Assembly (NCBI GenBank): GCA_910574455.1
Contig: CAJSYZ010000010.1
Span: 248,001-312,000, forward strand
DNA from: Trichaptum fuscoviolaceum
Lineage: Eukaryota > Basidiomycota > Agaricomycetes > Hymenochaetales > Trichaptaceae
Direction: 5' to 3'
DNA: 64,000 nucleotides
Position numbers and translations under genes: made by a program. The notes below the pieces were generated by a model that did not search any database, was not told where the DNA came from, and saw only the letters and a program-made list of their open reading frames with translations. Positions 11,843-23,244 of the stretch are shown here, piece after piece; positions within the stretch are counted from its first letter, which is position 1, and each line of letters starts with the position of its first letter.

Positions 11843-14800
11843 CCTTTTCCGTGCGTCAGGAGGATGGGGGTTTTATAGGGCGGGGAGCGGGGATGCAGAG
11901 ATGTTCTGCCGCTGAGCATGAATAATGAATGTTAGTGTGAGATGTGTAGAGAGGTGTGTGTGAGACACGAACCTGTATAGGTATAATAGAACGCAAAACG
12001 AATACGAGATGAAAGGGACGGTCCTCCGCGTAGGTTGTACAGTGCAGCGGCGGGAGAGAGGAGACGAAAGAAAGGGCGGAACGATAGGCGCAACAGGCTG
12101 TCACTAGATCCAAAGCAAGCACACGCAGTCACCAAAGATGGGCAAAGTTAATGAGCAGGAAGCTTAGATGAGACTCTATCCGTGGGGCTGTTTTGCTCAG
12201 GAGGTTCCCCAATCCGTACACAGAAGACGAGAAGAGATTAAGGAGTATGAAATGCGCTGTTTGGTGGTGATACAGGAGAGCTCAGCACCCGACCCGTCAA
12301 CAGGTCTATTTCCCGGAGTTTCTCGAGGATAGGATGGGGGAGCAGGTGAAAGATGAAAGGCGGCAGAGACTATGCTCTTTGAGCAGCGCGCGCCGGGGTG
12401 TGCATCGTTTTGTTGACAGTGAGTGGGTGTTCGTCGAGCAGAACGAAAGCGCGATATTATCGCAGGCTGCGATGTCCTGGACAAAAGATATGGCGTTGGG
12501 CAAGGTAGTATGCGTCAGTGAGAGGGCAGGCGGGAAAAACGTGTTGGGCATGAGGCACGAAATAAAACCAGCTCACACCTTAGAGCTCCGGATCTCTATC
12601 CGACTTCACTCGCAGCCTCCCCGGTCTTCTTTCTTCCACCTTCGGCCGGCGTTGTGTGCCCCATATGTGTCTGCACAGTCTATCGCATGCCTACAAAACA
12701 CGACGAACAGCGAGCACGCAAGGTAGTTGTTGGCGACTGTGATCGATGAGCGAGGTCGCAGCCAAGTATTGCCAAAACAGAAAATATCTTTTTTTTTGCC
12801 TCCGGATGAATCACGTGACTCGGATCTGGTACGATTAGCCGATCAATTGCCGACCGAGCTTTGCATCCGGGTCCGAATCCAGGTCTGACCCTGACCCGAA
12901 GGCTGCTCGGACAATTGCTTATCTAACGGCACTGACTTTCCCACCGTTCGAATTTTTGCTTTTCTCGCCATCTGCATCTGTTGCATCTGCCCATCGATAG
13001 TCCTCGTGAAGTGCACGCATCAAGCAGGGTGGGTAGCCATGGCACCCCCAACGTCTCCCCCAGCTCCCAGCTCCCCTTGCAGACGAGAAACGTATCAGTT
13101 CGGCTTTACTAAACCTTGCTTAACCACCCGCTTATCGGCGACAGCAGGTCCGACGTAACTCTCGCGGACGACCTCGAACTTATTGATCCTGTTCTTCGCT
13201 GAAGAACCCAAACGTATCTCAGTCTCAGACGCACGTCTGCTGTATGCGTCTACATCTCGCACATGATTATTTTGATCTTGATCTTGATCTTGTCTTTATT
13301 GCCAGCAGGGCAGGATCACGATGCCGAGACTTATTGACTGCGAGACTACTTCTACGCATCAACAAAGCCTCGGCCGCGTTCTTCCTTCAAACTCTCTCAT
13401 GCTTGACGTCGACGCGCGTACTTACTTGTAACCCTCCTCTGGGAACTCTGTATTCCTCGCAATCTTACGACTCACTATCACTGTACTTTCATCTCTCAAC
13501 CACCTGACGACCAGTCTGCGCTACTCTCACATCATTCTCCAGCTCACGCACCCCAATCATCGGCGCTATACGTAAGCTGGAAGCAACTGACCCCCCCCCC
13601 CTCGTACTTATCTTCTCTTCCCCATTCAAGATTTCAATGGTAAGCGCCTCCCCGTGCATGACCCAAAGTTACGTACCACATCACCCGTGCTAGTACCAGT
13701 GCCAGTGCCTATCCATCTCCATTCGGCGCGATCGCCACTCCTTCCGAGTTCCCGATCATCATCGAAGAGACGCTGATTACGAAACGTCCGTGGCGAGTGT
13801 CCAGCTTCCCCGCACTAGCAGTGGTATCCGCGGTCAGCTTCTCTAAATAGACTTTCGAGGTACTGTATGTACTGCGTCTCTCCTGGCTACTCACGTGCGT
13901 GATTTGTGCTTTCCCCACACCGGGAGGCCGAATGGGATAACCTAGCAATCCGCGCCCCCCATCTGGTTCGCGCGCTCAAAAAGTGCGCACGTGAACGATA
14001 AGACTGAGATTTACGGAAGCCTGCTCCAGTGCTGAGTACCTTGCGCAGCTACTAGGGTCAGAGCTTCAGGCCCTGCTCCCAACCTAGCTCGCTCAGTTGA
14101 TCACGCCAAGAATTGCCAACTTCAAACCTTTGATGCGGGGAGTGTCAATTACAGTAACCTTATTCACGGAGCCTCCACAGACATAGATAATTACGAGAGA
14201 AGAAAGACGTCCAATGCGACCAGCCCGCGCCCCGGACTCCACATCTGCGACCGGACGCATCCGAGTTTCCGCGGATAACATTCGACCAGCGGGGGCAATA
14301 CCAGCCATCAAGCTGTACTACGTGATTAAGATCCTGGGATAAGTACACATTAATATAGTACTGACGACATGCGAGAACATGAAACATGTACCCCTTCCTA
14401 CATCTTAATCTTAGCAGATACACTATACATACGTACCCGATGATCCTGTCTATCCAGTGCTGCTCTCAGTCGCTCATTAATCTACCGCGAAACACAGCAT
14501 TTCGGCCGAGCGTCTTTGAGCATTAATAGCCGGCTATGCACGACAAAGACGGGGATGTGCTTGTTCGCAAAATCAAGGTGAGATCATCTCTAGGTCAATG
14601 TCGATTTGACTACTGACGCTCCCTCCTTTTGTGAATAGTAATGCCCTGTATGTCTATACGTAGCTAGCAACATCAGATGCTCAGCCTGGGCGACAGCTAT
14701 TAATGAATAGAGCGCTTATAGATGTTCATTTGAGGTCGTTGACCGAAACCACCGCCCACTACATACTGTACATGTTCATACATTCGTATCAAACAGGCTC

Positions 14801-16122
14801 AGAGATAAAATCAAGAAGCCCAATCAATTCCATCGCATCACGGTCTACTGAAGTAGCCCACCCGCCCATATCCATCTCCATCTGTCAACAAGCACACTTA
14901 ATTTGATCCTGCCTGGTTCGGAATGACGTCCGCCTCGTGGTTTAGGCGTTGTTGAACTTGTACTCCTCCACAAGTAGTAAGTAGGCAGCCCCGATGCAGA
15001 GTTACTGTAATCTTAGTGTTGATATGATCGGACTTTGAAGGGAACCGCTGTAGCCTGTAGGCCTGGTGACCCTTCACGTAGCATAGCAGCCGGGTAGTAC
15101 AGCCTTACGCTAAGTCGTCCATTGGATCAGCAGACCCGGGCTTCGTCTTCCATCGAATCGGCGGGTTGGTTGCTGTTCGTATTCGTATACACTCATCTCA
15201 GAAATTGGAAATACTGTATGTAGTACATAGAATAGAGGGCTGTGTTATGAAGTTACGAACTTATACACTTCTATTCCCGATTTTGCATCATATCACATCA
15301 CATGTGCCTGTTTCCAATCATCCTATGACATGTATGTACTATGACCCGACCATGAACTCTCATTCAATGCAACATATAATAACGACCAATCTTGATATTA
15401 CTTAGATATTTCAGTGTCAAAGATAAATTGTCGACTTCATTCAGTGAAAGCTAGTGATTTGTGCAGTAGTTCAAGTTGGACATACATACCGTATGTTGAG
15501 ACAAAGTCATTTCCTATGCAAGTTTCGCAGGCCCCTGGAGGTTTTACCACAGAACATCTGCCCAGGGAAGGGCCCTAATATCAAATACAAAAAAAGGAAC
15601 GGCAATACCTCGGGAACTTGAACTATGAGTAAGCGCCCATAAGGCGCCCGGATATTGACAGCCGCGCATGACAAACTATGGGAAAGAAAAGAAGAATAAT
15701 CAGCAAGGGACGCGTTTCCGAGGTCATTCATTTAAATTATAACTACTAAGTGTACTACGAAGGTAAAGGTAGTGATGAGAATTTGCCCTCTGATCTTAGT
15801 CCCGCTTCTACTGATCAATGGAGCCGAGCAACAGTTCTATAACATTTACCATCGCAATAGGATAGACAGTGATGCTCCTTTAGGTTCTTCGATCAGCGGA
15901 AGCTCTGTCAGGTTTCGCTGTGACCGGAGCTGACGATTCAGAATTCCCGGATCTATTTTGACTAAATGCTATTCTGTGCCATCCGTTCCATTGTAGCCAT
16001 CCTTCGAGCACTAAACATTAGCTTACTAGTAAAGCACATCGGAGACTCAGACTCGGCTACTCGAATGAGCATGAGCTACACATAAGACACCGGAAAGGGC
16101 GCTTTATCCCACTTGATGGTTC
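11843..16122. other. Gene-poor stretch of about 4.3 kb
   Basis: The first several hundred bases should be the 5' UTR and promoter of the 1257-residue gene. From about 12.9 to 13.65 kb the sequence is pyrimidine-rich, with a TTGATC repeat near 13275 and a run of C near 13590. It ends at an ATG directly followed by GTAAGC (about 13638), which resembles a fungal promoter plus a split start codon. I could not carry a convincing product beyond it. From 14 to 16.1 kb nothing coding was recognised. Confidence 0.45.
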
Positions 16123-17114
16123 TCAACCGGACTCATAAACTACAGGCCCAGCCACGACATGCTCATCGAGTGCACTGACGTTGAACGGTGTCACTGCGGA
16201 TGCACGAAACAAGTTGTCGAAGATCATCCTAGAGTCAAAGAGATGTATTCCACGAACCGAAGAGATCGGTGTCCGTAAGCGCGATGAACATTGACCCATT
16301 AACGATCGGGTCTCCCGATGGGTACGCGGTGCCTCCGGGTTGATATGTGACTAGATTAAGAAGCACACAAATTGAGGATGATAGCCAATTCGATTGATGT
16401 ACAAAGAAGGGCACGCTTACAGGCAGAATTATGTGTAAGATTTTCGAGCGGCGTGTACGTGATGTTCAGTTGCGAGATCCAAACCGCGAACTGCATATCC
16501 AGGTAGGAAAGGTACAAGTTAGCGAGTAAAATCGCATGACAAAGGAAAATAGGATCTTCACCTTCGGCGGCTTCTTTGTATCTGTCACAGTAACGAAGCT
16601 CTCGTTATAGCCCACTTTCTTGCCTGGCTGGTCCCACGTGAACTGGACCTTCTGTCCTGGATGTGAGAGCTGGCTTGAGACATTAGCAGCGAGGGAGGCA
16701 GTCGATATATTAGTCGCATCTGGGGCGTTCAGACTGTTAAAGCAGGGAACTTGCGGAAATCGCCTCACGGTCAGACTATCTCCTTTAAACGGTCATGTAC
16801 GTACAATGTTCCACTCGATAGGATGATTTGTTGCGGGACATGTCTTGAAGTATGGTGATATGAGTGTCCACCTGCAATAGATGATGTCATTAATTAAGAA
16901 GACTATGACCCGCGGCGGCAGGATAGAATACATACTGCATAGACTGTGTGATCGCCGTTTCGAACCAGACAGTCACCGGGAACAGTCCTTCGAACTGTCG
17001 GAAGATCATCTCTTGGCGTGACTATGGGGCTTTTCAGCGTAGTCTCTAGGTCTAGCCTTTTCATAACTTACTTCAGTGCTGATTGACTGTGTCAGGAGCT
17101 GGGCGCTCGACCGC
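16123..17114 (-). pseudogene. Rds1-like gene (paralogue 2), 3' part beyond the insertion
   Basis: Minus-strand continuation of the gene that starts at 23170. It resumes inside exon 4 at 17114 (RSSAQLLTQSIST; donor after 17072), next to an 11-base duplication of the target. Later exons encode an EGLFP..WFE block, a segment beginning TLISPYFKTC, then ANVSSQLSHPGQKVQFTWD and GYNESFVTVTDT, and finally VTPFNVSALDEHVVAG.. with a TGA at 16125-16123. It matches the 1-1213 copy exon by exon. The coding sequence itself looks intact, so the damage is the insertion. An element of over 5 kb in an exon should abolish the product unless it is spliced out, for which there is no evidence. Confidence 0.8.
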
Positions 17115-17121
17115 CGGCTGT

Positions 17122-17193
17122 ACGAAAAGGCCGCCTACAAGTGCCGCCGCTGCCGCATGCAGCCGCCTACAAGTACCGCCGCTGCCGCATGCA
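17122..17193 (+). repeat. Left terminal inverted repeat of element A
   Basis: 72 bases, two tandem 32-base units (GCCGCCTACAAGT... / ...GCCGCATGCA) after a short ACGAAAAG cap. It pairs with 22421-22492 with two mismatches. Confidence 0.85.
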
Positions 17194-17889
17194 GTAGGCG
17201 GCACTTTCTATACAGGACCGCATGCAGTACTAGTAGGCGTAGGCGGTCATTGTACAAAGTGCCGCCTACGGTCTCGTAAGTGACCGGGGGCAAGAGCCCC
17301 GATAATATCTCAGATCTACATCGGGAGAAAGGGAAACGGATTATAGACTGTGTAATCGCATATAAGACCCCAAAATCGTCATAATCGTCATATACCGTTT
17401 ATATTCCCAAGTAATTCACTATAAACCGTAGTCTACCTTATATGAGCTTCTAATGCCAATAATATCTTATGGACATTACAACTGATTACTGGCCTTGTAA
17501 TCTTCGAAATGCATTATATTCTCCATAATAATTGTACCCCTTATCTTACATTATGAAGGCTTATGATCGATTGCAGACATTATCATCTCCATATTTGCTT
17601 ATAATTGTTACCAGACTTATGGTGCTTATATGTGATTGTGAGAGATTATAATGGATTATGAGACTTATATTTACTATAAGGTGATACAAACCCCGTGTAA
17701 ATCTTACAGGCCTTCTTATTTTCACACAGGATGATAGAATGAAAAGCATATTATATTATAGTAATACTAACTACATACAATTGATAACAAATGAGCTTAA
17801 CGAACTACGTGTCAATGCTTGCGGGACCATCGAGGGACGAACGCATTCGTCCGTTGGCTTCAAGATCCTTACAATCCCACCCTCCCACG

Positions 17890-18720
17890 AGAAGGCAGCT
17901 AGAAACGCAAAGGCAGTGTGAGTAAGAGTGTCAAGTCTGAACACAGGAGACTCACCCTGCCGAAGACAAGCTCGTAGAACATGATGCCAATGGAGAAACT
18001 GTCGGACTTGTATGAGTAATGGTCGCCGTGGAGCATCTCTGGTGCCATGTAGCCGGTTGTGCCACACTTGCCCTTAGTCCTGTGACAATAGTCATTGTAT
18101 TGTAAGTTAGTACCTCGTCAATGCTTACCACGTATCTTTTGAAAACGTGCGCAACGCCGAAGCCCCCAATGATGAGCCAACCTTGCTCATCCATGAAGAC
18201 GTTGTTGAACTTGAGGTCGAGATGGACGACGGCCTGATTGTGCAAGGTGCCCACGGCATTGCACTGCAAAGCCAACTAGTCACCAGTCGAGGGAAAGGAG
18301 AAAAAGAAGACGTACAAGTTGCGCCATAATGAACTTGAGTTCATGCATGCGGAACAGCTTCTTCGTGTTGCTCCTTGCTCCTCGCAGAGTACCTCCCAGC
18401 CAGACCTTGGATATTGATGAAGTTGTGCGGGTCCATGAGAAATTCTATAAGAGTGATGAAGTAGGGTGAGTTAAGCAAAATCAGGTCAGAAAGGATCTAC
18501 TTCTCTGTAAACAACGACTCGGACGATACTCGCGCGTGGATTCAAGTTCTGCTTGATCACGACCTTCTTGCCCGCATCTGTTGTTGACAATCTGGAAGAA
18601 ATGGTTTCCTTGAAATGGTTTCCGTGAAATGGTAGAAATTAGGCTTACCTTTCGGGTGGCACAAGTAAGGCCTTGTCCGACACAAGTCCTGGTGGGACTT
18701 GCAAGAAGTCTTGAGGTTTT
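17890..18720 (-). pseudogene. Captured protein kinase fragment (decayed)
   Basis: Minus-strand pieces separated by retained introns. They are LQVPPGLVSDKALLVPPE, then TTDAGKKVVIKQNLNPRA (the VIK lysine of the N-lobe), a segment LHNQAVVHLDLKFNNVFMD (catalytic HxDLKxxN), then LIIGGFGVAHVFKR, and TTGYMAPEMLHGDHYSYKSD with GIMFYELVFGR (APE motif and helix F). The metal-binding DFG is GFG here, so the enzyme would lack the key aspartate. The fold resembles fungal Ser/Thr kinases of AGC/CAMK type. The C-lobe stops after helix F, where the captured segment ends. Confidence 0.7.
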
Positions 18721-19029
18721 GTTGCGTCGACACTGTCTTCAAGTTGAGGCTCCTTCCACGCGCACGCGGCTCACCACTGAGCATGAGTGTGACGTAGTAT
18801 GCTCCCACCCGGGCTCGGAGCCCGCATATAGTCACACTTGGGTGGCACACCAGTAAATCATTAGAAAAAGCGAGCAAAATGTGAATAAAATAAGAAAACA
18901 TACCATAGACACCAGAAGAGCAGATTTTGAGGGCCATCCTATGGGTGGATGGACATTGAGGAAAATGGATGGAGGACAATGAAGGGGAAGGAGAGAGAGA
19001 GTGGGGGACGGGACACGTTCCACGACGCG

Positions 19030-21275
19030 TGCTGTAAGTCCGTGTTCAAGTTGACAATTGAAACTCCGCAGCGTCACTGGCACCGGCGCCACCTTGGCAC
19101 TGGCAGCAAATTGCTAAGTCCATATCGACTTCCACCGAACAGAGCCCTGGCTCTTACTGGTCTTTACAACTACACTATCAACATCTATGACCATGAAACC
19201 GGCGCGCACATAAACCTTCGAAGTCGCTGAAGTTCCTGTCCGATGCATGCAATTCATCCCTCGAAGTTACTGGTTCCTCACCAACTCGGACGATTTCCTG
19301 CTACGGGTCTTCAATCACAACACTCACGAGAAAGTGACTGCATTCGAGGCCCATCCTGACTACATTCGATGCCTTGTTGTCCACCCAGTATTTAGCATTG
19401 TACTGCCGGACTGCGATGATATGACAATCAAGGCTTAGGATTGGGACAAACAGTGGAAGTGTATTTGGGTGCGTACATCCACAGCTCCAAAATTTGACTT
19501 CGTCTAATTATCTCTGAAGATACTCGAAGGACACACGCACTACACCATGAACCTTTTATTCAATCCCAAGGATAACAACACCTTCGCCTCCTCTTTCATT
19601 AATTGCACCGTGAAGATGTTTTCGCTTTGCTCCTCGACGCCGAATTTCACCCTCAAGGCACATCAGAAGGGCGGCGTGAACTATGTCGACTTTTATCCCG
19701 GTGACAAGCTGTATCTTGTCACGAGCGGTGACGACCGAACTATCAAAATCTGGGACTACCTCAGCAAAGTTGTGTACATGCGATGGAGGGACACACCAAC
19801 TATGTCTCGTTTGCCGTATTCCACCCTAGTCTGCCCTTGATCGTCATTCGGAGGATAGTACGATTAAGATCTGGAACTCGGGCACGTACCGCCTCGAAAA
19901 TACCTCGAGCTACGCTCTTGTACGCGCATGGTACATTAACATCGGACCGCAGGGGAGTGATGCTGCCGTAGAGTACGACGAAGGTGTAGTCGTGGTCAAA
20001 CTTGGCCGTGACGAGCAACACAGAAGTCTTGTCCGCCAATCTCCAAGGCGCTGCGGAAGACGAGACGCCCGAAGGACAACGCATCCCGCTGTCTGTGCGG
20101 GAACTCAGTACGACGGAAATTTTCGCAACGTTCCTTCAACATTCTCCCCACGGGCGCTTCATCACCGTGATCGCAGATAGAGAGTATATCATCTACACTG
20201 TGCTGGCCTGGCGAAACAAGGTGTCCAGCAGCGCTCTTCCTTCGCACGGGCAACAGACTCGAACACGTACGCTGTGCTAGAGGGGCGGACGAAGGTGTGG
20301 GTGTACAAGAACTTCAAGAAGAGGAGTAGTCCGGGTAATGAAGGGTGCTGGGATCGTGGCTAGTTGAAGAATTGCATGGTGGCCGTCTAGGTGCTCGTGG
20401 AAGCGGTTTCGTTGTCTTCTGGGAGACGACTCTTTCTCCATCCTGAGCTTCAACCATGAGGCGTACAACGCGGCGTTGGAGTCTGGGGTAGACACAGGAG
20501 ATGAAGGTGTTGAAGAGGCATTTGACGTCGTGACAGAGATTTCTGAAAGGTATGATTTCTTGTTCTCTCTTTCGCAGGGTATCTCAATTGAACTCAAAAT
20601 TTTAGCGTCAAGACCTCGAAATCGGAGACTGCGTTATCTACACGAATGCCGCCAAGCGCTTCAATACTTGATTGGCAGTGAAACACAGACCGTAGCACAT
20701 TTTGATAAGCAAGTTTCCTTTTTTCATCCTCCTCGACTTCTGAAGGCTGCTATGGAATGATAGCCCAATGTGCCTGCTGGCCTACATCCCCGCTCACAAC
20801 CGCGTTTATCTTGCTGATAAAGACATTAAAGTGTTTGGTCCTCTCTGTCTTTGAACCGCATCTAGTGAGTGCAAACCTACGTGGAGATATGGAGGCTGCG
20901 GAGAAGATTCTGCCGACTGTACCGAAAGAGCAGCGGAGTAAAGACGCTCGTTTCCTAGAAGCTCGGGGTGCGTCTTTGAGAATCATCGAATTTAACAGAA
21001 AAACTGACTCAATTGCTTTCATTTTCACAGATCTTAAAGGGCTCGCATTACAGGTTACAACAGACTCCGTTCATGAGCTCGAGCTCGCGGAAAATCCCGC
21101 GGAGACGAAGGGGAGAGCCGTCAGCGTCCGCACGCTGGCCGTGGCGCTTCGACCTCGCACGGGAATGCTTGAGAATGCGGGAGTCCTGAGTGTGCTCATG
21201 CACCTCCTGCTGACAATAGGTGATTGGGATGGTGTCACGAAACCTGCTAGTAACTTATGTAGTGTAGCTAACTGT
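19030..21275 (+). pseudogene. SEC27: Captured coatomer beta' (COPI, Sec27/COPB2) gene fragment
   Basis: Plus-strand pieces colinear with the WD40 part and following alpha-solenoid of coatomer subunit beta'. Examples are NYTINIYDHETGAHI, LLRVFNHNTHEKVTAFEAHP, NPKDNNTFASSF, GVNYVDFYPGDKLYLV, DDRTIKIWDYLSK, GQRIPLSVRELSTTEIFAT, DEGVEEAFDVVTEIS, LIGSETQTVAHFD and AEKILPTVPKEQR. Decay is clear: a TAG at 19436-19438 replaces the Trp of an AWDWD motif, there is a frameshift near 19213 and more follow. Introns are retained (for example before ILEGHTHY at about 19520), so the copy came from genomic DNA rather than mRNA. The C-terminal quarter of the normal protein is absent. It is divergently arranged with the kinase fragment. 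Confidence 0.85.
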
Positions 21276-22230
21276 ATAATTTGATAAAAATTGAGAATGA
21301 AAAGTATAATGACTTCTGAAACATACATTACAAGTAATACCTTGTAAGACATGCATCTAGCTTGTATCACTCTTATAATAGGTCTATATACCTTTCAGAA
21401 CATTATATGACATTTTAGCTACATTATATGATAGACATAAGCAGGATGCCATTCTTACAAGAGGACATAAGCATGATAGCAGGATTATAATCTCCGCGTA
21501 AGCCTTATGAAGGATTATATTAACCGTGTAAGCTTTATGACGCAATTATAATCACGGGATAAGCTGGATGCCGTATTGTAATCTATAATGAGCATGACAG
21601 CTGTCTTATAATCTCTGCAATCTTCCGTAATCCTACATAATCTGTTTCCCTTTCTCCCGATGTATCTAAGACCAAATAAATGACACGAGACTATGGTCTG
21701 GGTCACTCTTTAGTAAATATATTCTCATACACTGTACTTAAGTCAATATTGGGTGTATTAAGTTCGTTGAAAGTATTATATTAAGTGTTGTTAAGTTGAA
21801 ATCAGGACAAATATACTGTGTGACTTGGTGTCCGAGAACAGCCTGAGGGGACAAGCGGACAACTTGAAGGATTACCGAAAACCGGGTAACGGGCATTGAC
21901 AAGTTTTACGAAGACTTCTCATCGACTTCCTACACCTTCTATACATGTGCCATTTTGGTCTCTATTTCTCGTAGTTAATTATCATTTATCTTATATCTTA
22001 TTAGTACATTACAATAGACAGTACTGTGATTGTTTTATATCTAAACTACTTCTGCTATGCAAGTAATCATAATGTCGTATGCAAGATCTACAATTTGATG
22101 AGTGGCTGTGGGAAACTGAATGGATGGCTGTGTTTGTACCTGAGTCTAGTACGCTTTGGGAAGGTTCGGGACCCCGTTGCAACTCTGCATGCGGCTTGAC
22201 TGCAGTCTTCAAGCCTGTATGTGGCAGTGT

Positions 22231-22344
22231 ATGCGGCAGTTTTGACAGGTAGGCGGCACTGCATGCGGTAGTTTTGACAGGTAGGCGGCACTGCATGCGG
22301 TAGTTTTGACAGGTAGGCGGCACTGCATGCGGCAGTTTTGACAG
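22231..22344 (+). repeat. 32-bp tandem repeat, 3.6 copies
   Basis: Units start at 22231, 22263, 22295 and 22327 (ATGCGGCAGTTTTGACAGGT then AGGCGGCACTGC). The 32-base period and the GCCGCCTAC/GCATGC ends match the units that build the TIRs of element A, but the middles differ. Confidence 0.9.
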
Positions 22345-22420
22345 CTGTGGCACATGCAATGACTTCATTAATTTCTACAGTATTTTATCTTATTTATCAT
22401 TGGTTCCGTGTCTGCAGTCT

Positions 22421-22492
22421 TGCATGCAGCAGCGGCGATACTTGTAGGCGGCTGCATGCGGCAGCGGCGGCACTTGTAGGCGGCCTTTTCGT
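22421..22492 (-). repeat. Right terminal inverted repeat of element A
   Basis: Reverse complement of 17122-17193 apart from two transitions. It ends five bases before the target duplication at 22498. Confidence 0.85.
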
Positions 22493-22497
22493 CAGGC

Positions 22498-23170
22498 CGC
22501 TCGACCGCGAGTTCAAATGCTGGATGAACCCGAAAACACCAGATTCTCCAATCCGGGTGACCTGAGGATAGTAGAGAATGTAGTCAGAAACATATCAAAG
22601 GAGATAGAAAAGGCTTGTGACACACCCGTGCACAGAGATCGATGAATTCCTTGACCGTGGAGACTGGAAATTCGAAAGTACAAGGCTTCGCAACGTCTTG
22701 AACTGGGTGTTACCGATTGTTAGACAAGTCAAGACATGAGCAGTGAAGTATACAATATACTGTACCTCCAAGGATGTTCGCCACCATGATCGCATGTCCG
22801 ACTTCCTGTTCAGCCATGAAAGCGATGAGCTCGATATCCGTTGCATTCAACCCCGCCTCCGCAAACTCCTCTGCACTGAAAGTCTCGAGTCCGAACGTAA
22901 AGAGTTCTAGCTCAAGGAATTCTTGATTAAGACCCAAGTTCTAAGTTATCGAAGATGAATATTAGGTACGATGTCAGCGGATAGGGCACATACCAATGAC
23001 TCATAGTCAAACGGTGACATGGGCTTGTAAAGTAGTGGGTTCTCAGTCAAACCTCCAGGCGGAGATGGCAGATATCCCGACTTCCCGTCGTCTTCGATTG
23101 GTACCGCAGCTGCCAGACCACACACAGAGGCCACCAAAAGAAGAGCAAATTCGAAGCGGCAGAGAAACAT
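22498..23170 (-). pseudogene. Rds1-like gene (paralogue 2), 5' part
   Basis: Starts at ATG 23170-23168 with a signal-peptide-like N-terminus (FEFALLLVASVCGLAAAVP). Exons are 23170-22994, 22940-22766, 22702-22626 and 22561 onward, with matching phases. Exon 2 carries LNQEFLELELFTFG and AEQEVGHAIMVANILG, the E..E and ExxH pattern expected of a ferritin-like four-helix domain. Exon 3 encodes PCTFEFPVSTVKEFIDLCAR and exon 4 VTRIGESGVFGFIQHLNSRS, where element A interrupts. The gene would encode a secreted ferritin-like protein. The biochemical activity of the family is not established to my knowledge. Its 3' part is at 16123-17114. Confidence 0.82.
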
Positions 23171-23237
23171 CGTAAAATTAGGCGCACGTGTATGTGATGT
23201 TTCGCCACTGATGCTCCCTGAGCGCAGTCGGCCTCCC

Positions 23238-23244
23238 TTTATAC
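23238..23244 (-). promoter_or_regulatory. TATA-like box of Rds1-like paralogue 2
   Basis: GTATAAA on the minus strand about 70 bases upstream of the ATG at 23170. The core promoter appears preserved although the gene body is interrupted. Confidence 0.4.

Larger units (their letters stand above)
17317..21664. mobile_element. Inner inverted-repeat unit nested in element A
   Basis: A 28-base inverted repeat with one mismatch, starting TACATCGGGAGAAAGGGAAA, lies at 17317-17344 and 21637-21664. Both sides continue into AT-rich subterminal sequence full of GATTATA/TATAATC motifs. The 4348-bp interval contains all the captured coding fragments, while the outer element contributes only its repeat-rich ends. 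Only a weak ATCT match was found at the flanks, so a separate transposition event is not proven. It may be a second element that jumped into element A, or an internal part of one composite element. Confidence 0.55.
17115..22497. mobile_element. Element A: gene-carrying non-autonomous TIR transposon
   Basis: This 5383-bp insertion splits the Rds1-like gene. The 11-base duplication CGCTCGACCGC flanks it (17104-17114 and 22498-22508). Terminal inverted repeats of 72 bases with two mismatches lie at 17122-17193 and 22421-22492, starting ACGAAAAGGCCGCC. Each TIR is built of 32-base units. The paralogue at 1-1213 shows the uninterrupted site once. No transposase was found. Inside is a second inverted-repeat pair (17317/21664) enclosing pieces of a kinase gene and a coatomer beta' gene. 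Target duplications of 9-11 bp and gene capture are typical of Mutator-like (Pack-MULE) elements. The superfamily assignment is inference, since no transposase is present. Confidence 0.85.

Noticed and set aside
13638..13850. Possible gene start with ATG split by an intron (ATG|GTAAGC)
   Set aside because: The context is promoter-like, but no acceptor gives a frame longer than about 55 codons and no family is recognised. Noted only in the intergenic entry.
22231..22344. CRISPR-like regularly spaced repeat
   Set aside because: This is a contiguous tandem repeat of 32 bp without variable spacers, inside a transposon end in a eukaryote.
17115..22497. Helitron as the vehicle for gene capture
   Set aside because: Helitrons lack TIRs and target duplications. 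Element A has both.
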